Assembly: GCF_910592395.1 (NCBI RefSeq)
Contig: NC_088310.1
Coordinates: forward strand, 27,731,491-27,795,490
Direction of reading: 5' to 3'
Source: Lineus longissimus
Lineage: Eukaryota; Nemertea; Pilidiophora; Heteronemertea; Lineidae
DNA length: 64,000 nt
This document shows, in pieces, positions 1 through 10,809 of this stretch. The stretch's first letter is position 1. The number at the start of each line of letters is the position of its first letter. The notes under the pieces were generated by a model that worked only from the letters and a program-made list of their open reading frames with translations, made no database searches and was not told the origin of the DNA. The position numbers and the translations under genes are program-made.

Positions 1-1419
1 GTATGGTCTTCCTCCAGTATATTTTGATACTGTATGCTGAGAACAGCGTTATTTGAAGCATCATTTTACAGAAATATATCGATATAATGGCAAGTTCTAC
101 TACACAGTACAAAATACAAACAAAACTATACAAGCAAAATGGGTTCAAATGACACAAGTAGAATAGCCACCCCTGCTGTTTTGCATACAGTAGTCAAAAT
201 TTATCATTTCGTGCAATGTGTTTTTTCAAGACTGATTGTTTTCAACGCACTTGTGGTGCTTTCTTCAGATTTATCGGATTCTGATTGGCTGAGAACTTGT
301 GTACAAATGTACACTGTACTGCCCGAAAGGTTCAGGAAAAAAAATTCGCGGCCGGGTCGGTTGGAATGAAATGGCTATACCCTCCGGCATACTCCAAGCG
401 TCGTCAAAGGTGATCATCGTTGTCAAGCCTCACCCAACCTACGTAACAAGAAGACGTTTCAATCCATGTAACAATATTGCCATTTGGGATGGTGAACAGA
501 GCTAGGAGCAAATGCGACGCTTATTATTTATTTAAAGAAATAAAATGCCCGATTTAACATCCTGCAGAATCAGGGGAATCGGGCGTTTCCAGTGATATAC
601 GACACAAATGGATTGTCCTCATGCATTCACTTTGGAAACTTTAGATAGCGCAAGCATCGATCGATGGCGCTAGCCTTCTCCAGGCATAGGCCCCTGAATG
701 CTAATTAGCGGGATTATCGGGCTAAACAATGGGATTAGCTAGGAAATAATATATAGGGAGTTAAAAAACTTGAACTTGAATTAAAAATGTTTTGCCATGT
801 GTGAATACTTCTGGTTATAAATTTCAACAATCATGTTACGTCACGTAGACTCGTTTGAAAATACCACAAAAGCCAAGTTTCCGCGAAGTTATGTCACTTG
901 TTGTCCGACTCCTTATCACCCGACCGTGACCTCAGTATTTGACCAATCAGCTTTAAATCGTGAGCATTTTCGTGTATGGGTCAATGAATTTGATTGAAAA
1001 TCACAATTTGAATAGATGAGTGGTTTGGTAACCTCTCTGACGTAACCTACTCAATACGAGCCGTTGAATTTGACTGTGCTCCTGGTATGACACACCGGTT
1101 TTGGGAACACAAGCGTTCAGTTGTGTCGACGCCAAGTCGAAGCACTGGTTCAATATTGGTGAGTTCAGCCTGATTTCTCCACAACTTTTTCTCCCCAAAT
1201 TTTGCGACTATTGTCTGATACAATGTACAATCTTATCTTATCTTTTCATTTTCATTTCTTGCAGACGCCAGACACGTTGTCCTGTCTAGCACACCCAATG
1301 CTGCCCAACCGGTTTATCACAAGATACGACATGAACACCACGTGGTGAGTTATTTTTCTCTATCGAAACTTCCTTTATCGCACATACATGTATTCTTTTG
1401 AAACTTGTCATCTCTGCAG

Positions 1420-1605
1420 TAGTGGCGGATCCAGAACTTTGGGAAAGAAGCGGGGGTGGGGGGGGGGGGGGCGCTGCCCCCCCAATGAGAACTCATGATA
1501 GAGCAAAATGTGCAATCCTGAAAATGAGGGGAGGGTTCTTGAGGAGAGGTGCCCTAAAAATATCAAAGATGGATGACTCATGCGGTACCCCTAAATCCGC
1601 CACTG
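1420..1605. mobile_element. short non-autonomous hAT-like element
   Basis: Left end TAGTGGCGGATCCAG, right end the inverse of CAGTGGCGGATTTAG. Directly inside the left end is a poly-G run followed by GCTGCCCCCCCAAT. This (C/T)AGTGGCGGATCCAG...G-run layout is a widespread hAT-type MITE pattern. No clear 8-bp target duplication remains. Confidence 0.6.
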
Positions 1606-2343
1606 CTGTTCTGAATAATTCCACACTCGGCTCAGCTGACCTTTGAAAGGAGGACACTGTTAGCCCATACCCTATCTATGGTACTATATCGTTCTGGCAG
1701 CAAGAAAATGAGACGATCGGTCATGTCTGCCATGTTTTATGACGTCACACGCCACGTACTTGGTGCAATGTGTCACGTGCTCATAACACATTCTATCTCT
1801 GAACCAATCAGCCCTTGATACTGTGACATGTGATATGTATGATGAGGACCTTGACCGGATCAGAATGATAAGGCATACAGTCGAAGTAGTTCAGAGACAT
1901 TTACATGAAGACATGACAGAAATTACCAATCGTCTCATTTCACCTCTGTGCTGCCAACTTCAGAGCTTTAATAAACCCTGCCAGTTGTTCCCAGGCCTGT
2001 GTTATGAAATGACCATGGTTTAGTGATATGCCTACCCCCTCTTGTATTCAGTGGTATTAAATGGACAACTGTGGCATGAGATATGGTGGTTTTTCCTACA
2101 AAAATGGCTTCCAGTAGAACCGTGACTTCTCAGTCCAAACAGGAAAATTGAAATACATCATTGAACTGCAATAAACAGTGCACAAAAACTGGGTGTAACC
2201 TTAGGCCTGCCTGAATTTCACGGGTCATGTCCAAAACTGCCTCGCACACTGGCGAAAATCGTTATTTGAGATAAGTGGCGGCGCATGGTGACAAGCAGAG
2301 GTATTATCCTCCTGGCCAGGTAAATCCCACGCCCAGGTTGTCC

Positions 2344-2630
2344 CTTTAAAGCTGACATGCATGCATAAAAACCCTAACGACAAAATTAGAAAAGACGGAA
2401 AGGATGAAGTGGCGAGGGTTCCGAGTTCGAACCCGCTCGAGGAATATTTTTTCTTTTTTTCTTTCTCAGTGACCTGTCTCGTCAATGAACTTGTGTTTGT
2501 GCAGTCAAGTGAGACCTGTCGCTGGTCGTCTATCATGTTTCAGGTGCAGTTTGTCGTTTGTTGGTCGGGCGTTTGTGTTTTCTAAATTGGTCGTTTGGGG
2601 TTTTTATGCATGCATGTCACCTTTAAGTAT
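2344..2630. mobile_element. short TIR element
   Basis: CTTTAAAGCTGACATGCATG at 2344 is matched in inverse by CATGCATGTCACCTTTAAG ending near 2627; similarity continues about 45 bp inward. The interior has a B-box-like GAGTTCGAACCCGCTCGAGG followed by a T-rich run, with no A box seen. Confidence 0.6.
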
Positions 2631-3400
2631 GTTTTGGCGTGGTCACGAAGGTGATAAATGTGAATAATGACACCAATGCATTGGCCCTGCGGTCACGTGG
2701 TGGCTTTCAATGATATCCTTGTGCCGTCGTAGGAGGCTGCTGAAAGTCGCAGCAAAGCAGCAGCCAACAAAAGACTTGGGCTACTTAAAATTTCTTTCGG
2801 GAGCAGTAATAATCTGGTCACCATTGAGTTTTACCTATAGCTCTTATAAAGATGGTGTGGGAAGATAAATTTCGGCCATTTTGTTACCATTTTAATATCT
2901 AACTGTATGCGCCTGCTTAATCGCCCGCCCACGAATTTTTTCCTGAATCTTTCGGGCAGTACACTGTACATTTGTACACAGGTTCTCAGCCAATCAGAAT
3001 CCGATAAATCTGTGTCGTCATCGAGGCGTCATCATGAAACTTAGAAATAAGCTTGTATTGTTTTGTGCTTGTTAATCAAATTTGAGGCATACAGTATAAA
3101 AATACACTGGAGGAAGACCATACACACGAGGCAGTATCGAAAGACAAGTCTCATTGCAGAGAAACATATTCCTACTGTAGGAAGACCATTCACATGAGAC
3201 AAGTCTCATTGTATATTCATGCTCAATATGATATCTGAAGGACTATCCCTTGGATCTTGGAGATGGGCTATTGTTATTGTCCTTTCTGTAGGTATGTTGC
3301 AGGCAGCAGAAATAACTCAAATATCTAACATCTAAATAACAAGGGAAAAGAAAGGCGTAATAAAAATAAAATCTAAAGAGTAAAAAAGAAAAAGAAAAAT

Positions 3401-3490
3401 GTTGTCCACAACCGGATTCGAACTCGCGACCTTTGGATCGAACATCGTATTCTGCCATTTTTGACGAGCGCTCTACCAACTGCTCTAAAG
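3401..3490 (-). repeat. tRNA-like sequence, probably a SINE head
   Basis: The minus strand reads TAGAGCAGTTGGTAGAGCGC (A-box type) and, 45 nt later, GCGAGTTCGAATCCGG (B-box type), with about 20 extra nt between anticodon and T-arm regions. It does not fold as a clean tRNA. A CT-rich stretch follows. Confidence 0.5.
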
Positions 3491-3516
3491 TTTCTAAGAC
3501 TTCTGACGTCATGTAT

Positions 3517-3602
3517 TTGTCGAAATCTGATTGGCTGAAAGTCCCTGTACAAATGTACACTATAGTGCCCAAAAGGTTCAGGAAAAAAAATTCGCTACCC
3601 GC
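3517..3602 (+). repeat. third copy of the 269-352 repeat block
   Basis: AATCTGATTGGCTGA...GTACAAATGTACACT...AGGTTCAGGAAAAAAAATTC repeats the block at 269-352 in direct orientation and 2930-3011 in inverse. Confidence 0.8.
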
Positions 3603-3899
3603 CCTTTTCAGATAGACATCTATCACTTCGATCTATCTATCGAGCTGTCATGGCCAATACTTTTTCTTTCAGAAGCCCCGACGTCCTTTGAACTTTCAAG
3701 ACTAGAAATGGTTGGGTTTGGTCAAGGGACTGGTATTGGATCTGATATATTATCATTGTTGTCACACCTTTTCGCTAAATATGAGGTCTTGAAAATGCTT
3801 GGTATTGCTCCTTGTGAGGTGTTACCCAACGTTAATGACGCCTGTCTGTATAAGTGGTACATACTTGACACCTATGGCGAAGGATGAGCCAGTTATTTT

Positions 3900-4440
3900 C
3901 GAGTTTGTACTTTGGGTGCATCTCGTTCCTCGGGTTGCATTGCGCCCGCGACCCCATAGGAGTTCCTGGTCTTGTCTCTTCGCCCCCAACCCCGATAAAC
4001 TCTATGTGCCGTGAACGAATGCTCATCAGGTCGACAGTTATTTGACGACGTAAATCCATCCATATTAACTGGCGCTGCGGCTGCGCTCAATAGACTTCGT
4101 TGGGGAGTCTGAGCCTGATAGGGTGTACCAGTCCAGCCGGTTATGTACGGTTGGTATGCTCTATGATATGGATCTCCATCCACCTGTCAGCTAGGGGCAG
4201 ACCCCAGTGTCTCAACCCTGGGTCTCAGAGGCGGTAACTTCTAGTCAGGCAGCGCGCTATGTCTGGTTAGGCGACATGGGTTACCAGGAGCATCCACAGC
4301 CAAAATGGTTTGCACATGGAGGTCATCGCGACCGACTTGTGAGGGGGAAGAAGTGATGTCCATGGCGGTTTCAAATTGATCTGACGACCCCCGCGTCTTC
4401 TGGACACGGAGGGGTTCATGTGGCCAAATCCTGTCAGCTA
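3900..4440. other. GC-rich unidentified segment
   Basis: Clearly richer in G+C and CpG than its surroundings. Short ORFs of up to 96 codons cover parts of it on both strands but none resembles a known family. It could be a retroelement fragment or an isolated CpG island. Confidence 0.35.
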
Positions 4441-4753
4441 AATCCTATCGTTAGCATCGTTCGCGGTACATGGAAACCAAGGGCATGGAACCCTTTTTTG
4501 TCTTGGTTTAATTTCTCTGAGGATTTCAATGATGATATATATATTTAGATCCACAGGTATAGTCGGTACATGTTGCGACTCGCCACATGAACATTTTAAA
4601 AGTTTTTTTTCAAGCATTGTAAAAAGTTATGAGAATAAATTTTCCCTTTGGACGTGTTTTTTTTACCAGAATGACAATCAAAAAGTTTGTCACTGGAGAG
4701 TTTCCCCATCCCCCACCCCAGCCCTAGAATAATATACAGACTAAATAGTATCT

Positions 4754-5030
4754 TTGGACTGTACTGGTAATATAGGTCAGTCACAAAAAATAAAATATAT
4801 ATTGGACTGTACTGGTAATATAGGTCAGTCACGAAGAATAGACTATATATTGGACTGCACTGGTAATATAGGTCAGTCACGAAAAATGAAATATGTATTG
4901 GACTGTACTGGTAATATAGGTCAGTCACGAAGAATAGAATGATATTGGACTGTACTGGTAATAGAGGTCAGTCAAAAAAAAGAAATATATATTGGACTGT
5001 ACTGGTAATATAGGTCAGTCACGAAAATAT
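4754..5030. repeat. 48-bp minisatellite, six copies
   Basis: TTGGACTG(T/C)ACTGGTAATA starts at 4754, 4802, 4850, 4898, 4945 and 4992. The 48-bp period keeps frames open on both strands over the first units; later 47-bp spacings break them. Confidence 0.95.
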
Positions 5031-5250
5031 CTGAAAGTCTGTGCCCCATTGTTGACGAATATAATATCGTGAGGACTTTATCAATAGTCACGGTCCCTGG
5101 CCCCTCCCACATAAAAATCATTGGCAAGGTCACTGCAGGCAATAGCTTCAGCGTTGTTATTGTATAAACATGTCATAAACATTATAAACGGCCCTATTTG
5201 TGGGGTTACATTGGGTTCTTGCTGGGGTAATGATGTCCATGTCCGATTCT

Positions 5251-5325
5251 GCGTTTTGTGGACTTGTAAATCAGTCCAGCAGTGACATTGCGTTTTGTGG
5301 ACATGTAAGTCTGTCCCGCAGTACC
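5251..5325. repeat. 39-bp tandem duplication
   Basis: GCGTTTTGTGGAC(T/A)TGTAA starts at 5251 and 5290. The rest of 5040-6450 shows no recognisable gene; a 12-bp inverted repeat (ACAATGGGCGAT) lies at about 5479-5523. Confidence 0.8.
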
Positions 5326-6802
5326 ATGTTTCACCCCAGCAATTACCAATAAGACCTGCACGTGACCTTAAAGTAAATTGCTATGCAAGTGTGGTCGAGA
5401 CAAAACGCGATGTATGCATTGGAAGAAGGAAATCTGCGAAGAGTAGCTGGAACTGTCTGTCCAGGTCTCGTTTATGAAACAATGGGCGATTTGAAAGACG
5501 TCTCCTGAACAGATCGCCCATTGTTAACTGAAGCAGCATTCGAATTGTCTCCAATTTTTTCAGGTGGATTGCTCCATCTCCTGTGATTTCGCTCTCCCGT
5601 CCCAAGAATCGAGCCAACGCGATCGAGGCCACTTCTGAGAGATAAATATTTAGGATGCCAGATTTGTGGAACACAATTGAGGTAAATGAGATAAGCATAC
5701 AGTTGATGAAATGAGGCTTTAGGTCCGTCATCATGTGACTGATACTGGGACAAACCCGAGGCAGGTTTACCACCATATTCATCTCATTAGTGCCATGATT
5801 TTTAAAAAAACGTCATGAAAAATGATCAAATACTTCAATTTCTTAAATTGTATATTTCAATGTTTCTTGGTATACAAATCTTCCCTTTCTATTCCAGACC
5901 AGTAGTCAAGAGCCATGATCAGGGAACAGCATTTTCCAACGGAATTGACCCTTTTTCTTGTTGTAATTCATGCTGTTGGCTCAGAATGGGTTGACACTCG
6001 CCTGTTTTCGACCCTGAAAATTAAACAGCAAACATTGTTACTCTCTGTTAAAAGTGAACCTTGCAAAATGTGTGCTTATTCCTGAAATCAATAGCACTTC
6101 ATGTATGTACTCGCTGATCCAGAATATTTCTATTTCTTGTTCCGTTTTCAATGTGGCAATCCATTTACCGTATATCTGAGCTATTTCACAGCACAAGAAG
6201 TGCAACATTACAACAATGGAGCTATTTCTTGATCACAGCAAAAATGTGTTTCTACATTGTTTTACTCAAATGATGCATGGATGAGCCTTATTGACATAAT
6301 TGTTTTCAAGAGGAATTGGTTGTAGGTTTTCTTCCTTTTTTCTTAAGGCAGGCCTAATTTAACAGAAGGCCTATATTTTAGGTAGGATATCATTTATACT
6401 ATAGGCCCATATCAGTTTTGAGAGCAATTTCCTCTTGAAGACATTAAACGTCAGTCGAGTCTCTGCACCATTTTGATTGGGCGGTTTTGGGCTAAAATAC
6501 AGTACAAGAGAATGCTCCATTGGTGTTAACAGGATATGTCATTGTTTTGGTCCGCAATCAGTTCTTGCCACCTTGAAAGCGGTCACGGTTACTTATGACT
6601 TGTACATTGTTCAATTGTTATTATGCTATTATCATTTGCCCCCCCCCCCCATCCTTATCGACACTCACAGTGCACCACCCTCCATCCCGCACTGACCCAA
6701 CATCTGATCCCTTGACACGCTTGCTCAAGCGGTTCAAGCGGCGTCAGCAGTATCAACGTTGTGTTATTGTATTCCAAGTTTTGCATTATTCATATGACTG
6801 TA

Positions 6803-7225
6803 TGTACTTGCCAAATAAATGTTGTCATATCATAACCTTCGTCTCTTGTCCTTCGGTCAATAAGTGTGCTGACCACTCCTTTTTTCTGATTCCGCATGCC
6901 GGCCACTAATTCTAAGTTTTGTAGTACATGTAGTCTATATGTTATATACTTGCCCAATAAAAGTTGCCATATCATCAGGCTTTGTCTCTTGTCCTTCGGT
7001 CTCTCAGCGTGGGGGACACTCTCGAAAAGTTAGATTTATGCACTTACCAATCGACACCAAATGCACCTTCCTCATCAAAATACCTCACGCCTGCGGACAG
7101 GGACGAAATAGCTCAGAGTCTGTACCGTAACTTAATTTGCATCCCGTTTCAATCCGTAATAACACATTATCAGCCTTTGTCTCTTGTCCTTCGGTCGCTC
7201 AGCGTGGGGGACACTCTCGAAAAGT
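6803..7225. repeat. diverged direct repeats around TCTTGTCCTTCGGTC
   Basis: Three copies of a unit containing TACTTGCC(A/C)AATAAA and TCTCTTGTCCTTCGGTC, at about 6803, 6947 and 7170 (third copy partial). Copies 2 and 3 share CAGCGTGGGGGACACTCTCG. Confidence 0.8.
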
Positions 7226-7279
7226 GAGATTATTAAAAATAACTGGCGTTCAATGTGTGTTTTAATAACTGTCGCTCAA

Positions 7280-8065
7280 TGTGTGTATCTAGGATCGAAG
7301 GATGTGACATTACAGAGCGTCCGATTTAGTCTCGTAGAGAGACGCGAATTATTGCAGGACATTCAAACTTGTGTTGTATCCTATCCTTACGATGAATGGT
7401 TATCCCTACAGAGGTGCTAAAAACCCTGTCTCTTTAGTATTGGATGAGACATCCTGCAGACAGTCCGCTGTACGCTCTTGAGAGAGACACTGACACCCCA
7501 TCTCTGCCCAGAGTAACCCGTGCTTAGAGTAACTGGTAAACCGCAATCGTCACCTGAAGACGAAGCATTTGCTGGTGTTTATTCATATCATCTCCTCAAA
7601 CACTACTCGAGTACTTCTTGGGTGGTACCTGATACGAGACAACTAACTGAGCTATTAACCTGAAGTGCTGTTTGATAAGGGCACATGAGCTGTGTCCCTT
7701 TAGTTCGAAGGATGTGACACCTCACAGTGTCCAATGCAACTCCTTGAGACAAAAAGACACTAATACATTCACAGGACTTTCAAACTGCTGTGAGCGTCCC
7801 TACAGCAGTATGGGCAGTGAAGCGGACAAACCTGTTCCTCCAGTGTTAGTCTTGGGGGTAACCGATACGAGACAACTGATTTGGCATTACCTGGTATGGG
7901 CAACTCGTCTCGCGAGGGTGCAGATCGTGTGTCCCTTGTACTTCGAAGGATGTGACATACGACAGATTGTCCAATGCAACTCCGCGCGAGAAAAAGACGC
8001 TAAAACATTCCTAGGACATTTAAACTGCTGGGGGCTTCCCTACAGAACAACGAATAGGAATAGGG
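7280..8065. repeat. diverged ~240-bp repeats (TTCGAAGGATGTGACA family)
   Basis: TCGAAGGATGTGACA occurs at about 7293, 7703 and 7942. The last two copies continue with TCCAATGCAACTCC and a shared end CTTCCCTACAG / CGTCCCTACAG. The ORFs over them translate similarly but have no family match. Confidence 0.7.
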
Positions 8066-8079
8066 ATGGGTGAAAACTC

Positions 8080-9402
8080 GATCTGTCTTCGATTTTTGGA
8101 ACAACGCTGATAATCTGTAAGTACTAGGACCCATCAACAGAATCTAAAAGCCGATCGGCGCATCTCGAAAACCTAAAAAAATGGCCTCCACTCTTTGATC
8201 AAAATCACCTATTCATATAAAATATTTGCTATTTTCCTTTTTACCATCTCACTAGATTCCTCTAAAGTATAACATAGCGCAATTTGATTGAAAAATATTT
8301 AAAAACAAACAAATGTCAAGCCACCAAAGTTAGAGGGCCCCCATCAACATTTTCATCAGCAAATTCATCAACAGTTTACACTTTCCCCGATAGCAGACGA
8401 TTTTTAAATACATGATGTCCCACACCCGCACTTCAGTGGCGCCGGTGTGAATAAATCTACTTGTGTGAATGGTCAATGGCTCATGACGTCATGAAATAAT
8501 TGCGTCACGAGGAAGGAAACAATGGGAATCACGTCCGACGTTGTAACTGTGGGTGCGGTGCGTCGTGAATGCAGGATCGGCCAACGCGCGGCCCATATGG
8601 AATGCGACAAACTGTACCGGAACCAGAATTGTCATAGGTCTGCACAAATTTTTTCAGATTCCATGGACATGATGGATATATGAATTTTGTTTACACTTTA
8701 TACATACGTAACCATTACACTCACTACGTTGTGTGAGTGATCAAATTGCTAATGCGTTAAAAAGTTGAATTGGTCAACTTTAGCGCCCCATAGATTTTTC
8801 CCAGACGTGCCGATGAAAATCAATTTCCGGCAGATAAAACAGCCCGGGGTAAGATCTATAAACCATAGAAATTTTGTTGTGGGCTGACCGTGATAATTAC
8901 CAGGTTGGGGGGTCTGAAGTTTTGGGGGTCATTTTCGACCATTTGTGACCGGTGAATCGACTTTTCAGCCAACAAGGGGTTAATTTGGCCATTGGGACCA
9001 CAACACTTAGGCTCCTAAACTGAAACGTCGTCATAGTTTTCTTCTTATGGAAAAGAAAATTCATGATTTTGATTTTTAAAAACACGTATTCATAATGGAA
9101 AACACATCCATACTGGTGACTGACACCATGTATCGAACTTGACGTACCGGGGTAAAACATAATGGTCGCTCCCCCATTTCGCTCGTTTCGTTTCGTTGCG
9201 CAAAGTCCAGTAAGCCGCGCACTATATACACTGGATCAGTGTGTGACGATCAAACTGTGGCAGATGCATCAGTGGCAGGATATAGGGGTTAATCGGGTAT
9301 GCTATTAAAGGACAACTGTACGGATGGGGGTTCATCTCATACGTACTTGATTACATAGTAAATAGTATTATGTTTTAAAAAATACTTTTTCTTTATTTCT
9401 TT
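8080..9402. other. intergenic, nothing recognised
   Basis: AT-rich DNA with no supported gene, RNA or repeat structure. Confidence 0.5.
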
Positions 9403-10086
9403 AGGCCCCATAAAAAAAATGTTAGTTTATCATCCTTTTTTCTGAAGAAAGTGATGAGGGAGGGCGGTTTTTATTTTTTATTTTTTATTTTTTCAGAACA
9501 GAAACGGGTATTTAAATGAAAGCAACATGAACAATTGAACATGAAATTGATGCTATAAATTTATGCTTAACTACACCCTGGTGCCTCTTTCATTGTCCTA
9601 CAGGCCTGACGTCATTCTCACACCGATTGTGCCACTTGAAAACTCAGAATAAATGTCACTCATTGTGGCTTGAGGCGGGACAGATGTTCCGTACCACGCC
9701 TTCAAAATACGTGCTTTATGCACAATCTGTAACACGACAAACGGCATTCTGGCAGCTAGTATCAAAAAGTGGAAGATTTAGTTCAACGAGGCGCCATGAG
9801 AGGCGCGCTATACATTTAGCGCCGGGAGAGCACGTGTTCTGAAAAAGGCGCGAATTTGGCAATTGAATAACAGTTGATTAAAATGAACCAAAGTAGACAT
9901 GTCTGGTATCATTGGAAAGAGAATTTCATCAGAAATGCAACTGAATAGATAGTGAATCAATTCTTACCTGCTGAAAGCCTAATTTAGTGATTGAAATTGA
10001 AAATTAAAAAATAAAAATTTTTTTGATGCGGGTCAAAAAAGTGATGCAGGCGGGGATGATAAACTGACATTTTTTTTATGGGGCCT
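9403..10086. mobile_element. 684-bp non-autonomous TIR element upstream of GCH1
   Basis: The first 33 bases (AGGCCCCATAAAAAAAATGT...) match the inverse of the last 33 with one mismatch. The interior has no transposase. It ends about 375 bp before the GCH1 ATG. No target duplication is clear. Confidence 0.75.
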
Positions 10087-10321
10087 CCATCTGTCATATG
10101 CAGAGGGGTCGGTGCATTGTCATGCATTGGAATTGGTAATTCCCTCAAAAACATACGGTATGGTTTGAAACAATAAAAAAATATTTAAAAAAGTTTGTCG
10201 AATAATTGAATTCCCACATGGCACCCGATAGGCGAGGAACAACCGGTCCAGATATCAGATGATTACTCTGGTCTTTTAGTTCCGATAAAATGTGTAGAAG
10301 GCGCCCGATATACCATTCCAG

Positions 10322-10460
10322 ATTTTATAACGAACGACGTTAATATCATGCGCCCATAAGCCACGTGCCCACAGTTCAACGAAGTCGCTTTAGATCGTGT
10401 GGTGGCTATTTTCTGTGTTTTCTCGAAATTCCATTGCATCTATTTGTTGAAAGTTGTGAT
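10322..10460 (+). promoter_or_regulatory. putative GCH1 proximal promoter / 5' UTR
   Basis: Upstream of the GCH1 ATG there is a TATAA at 10326-10330 and a perfect E-box CACGTG at 10362-10367. A CG-rich stretch (ACGAACGACGTTA) lies between them. Placement fits a core promoter with a roughly 100-nt 5' UTR. The transcription start itself is not visible. Confidence 0.4.
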
Positions 10461-10809
10461 ATGAACGGGCATCAAGGTGTAGATCATGACCAGGAATTGG
10501 ACGCGAAATTTAAAGAGCTCAGTTTGATGAAAAAGCACAAACGATCCCAGGTTGTGCGTGTTTCAAGCGGCCTGCCTCATCAACAGTCATCCAGTGTGTC
10601 CGAACAAGAGGCGACCGAGGAGCGCCGAAGACACAATAGTTTACGGGAGGAAGATCGAGTTAGGACTGTGGCCGCTATGTCAGAAAACTTCAAAGATATT
10701 CTAGATCTGGTGGGCGAGGATGCCTCACGACAAGGACTTCTGAAAACGCCAGAAAGAGCTGCAAAAGCCTTGATGTTTTTCACCAAAGGATATGAAGAAA
10801 AGATAGCAG
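10461..10809 (+). CDS. GCH1: GCH1 coding exon 1
   Basis: Encodes residues 1-116 plus one base: the divergent, charged N-terminal tail and the first catalytic-domain helices ([20 protein letters not shown], then [11 protein letters not shown]). Donor is GCAG|GTAAGG. The frame stays open for about 310 bases into the intron, but that part has no homology and runs through a poly-G tract. Confidence 0.95.

Larger units (their letters stand above)
1..3123. mobile_element. composite repeat bounded by inverted ends
   Basis: The window opens with GTATGGTCTTCCTCCAGT, whose inverse closes at 3106-3123 (similar for about 37 bp). A second inverted block follows: 269-352 (TTATCGGATTCTGATTGGCT and on) against 2930-3011. 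Between them lie smaller elements and no transposase. The left end may extend beyond the window. Confidence 0.6.

Noticed and set aside
2400-2450. tRNA gene from the GAGTTCGAACCC B box
   Set aside because: No A box or acceptor stem upstream; the stretch is inside a TIR element.
4596-4942. repeat-protein genes over the 48-bp minisatellite
   Set aside because: The frames exist on both strands only because the period is 48 bp; no start context, no splice sites, frame lost in later units.
5381-5782. 133-codon minus-strand ORF
   Set aside because: No family similarity; an overlapping ORF of similar quality exists in another frame, and it spans a small inverted repeat.
7672-8073. 133-codon ORF in the TTCGAAGGATGTGACA repeats
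   Set aside because: It spans two diverged copies of a DNA repeat; related DNA elsewhere is not open, so it is not treated as a gene.
10365-10460. upstream extension of the GCH1 reading frame
   Set aside because: It would need a GTG start; the first ATG at 10461 gives the usual family length and the extension is not conserved in type.
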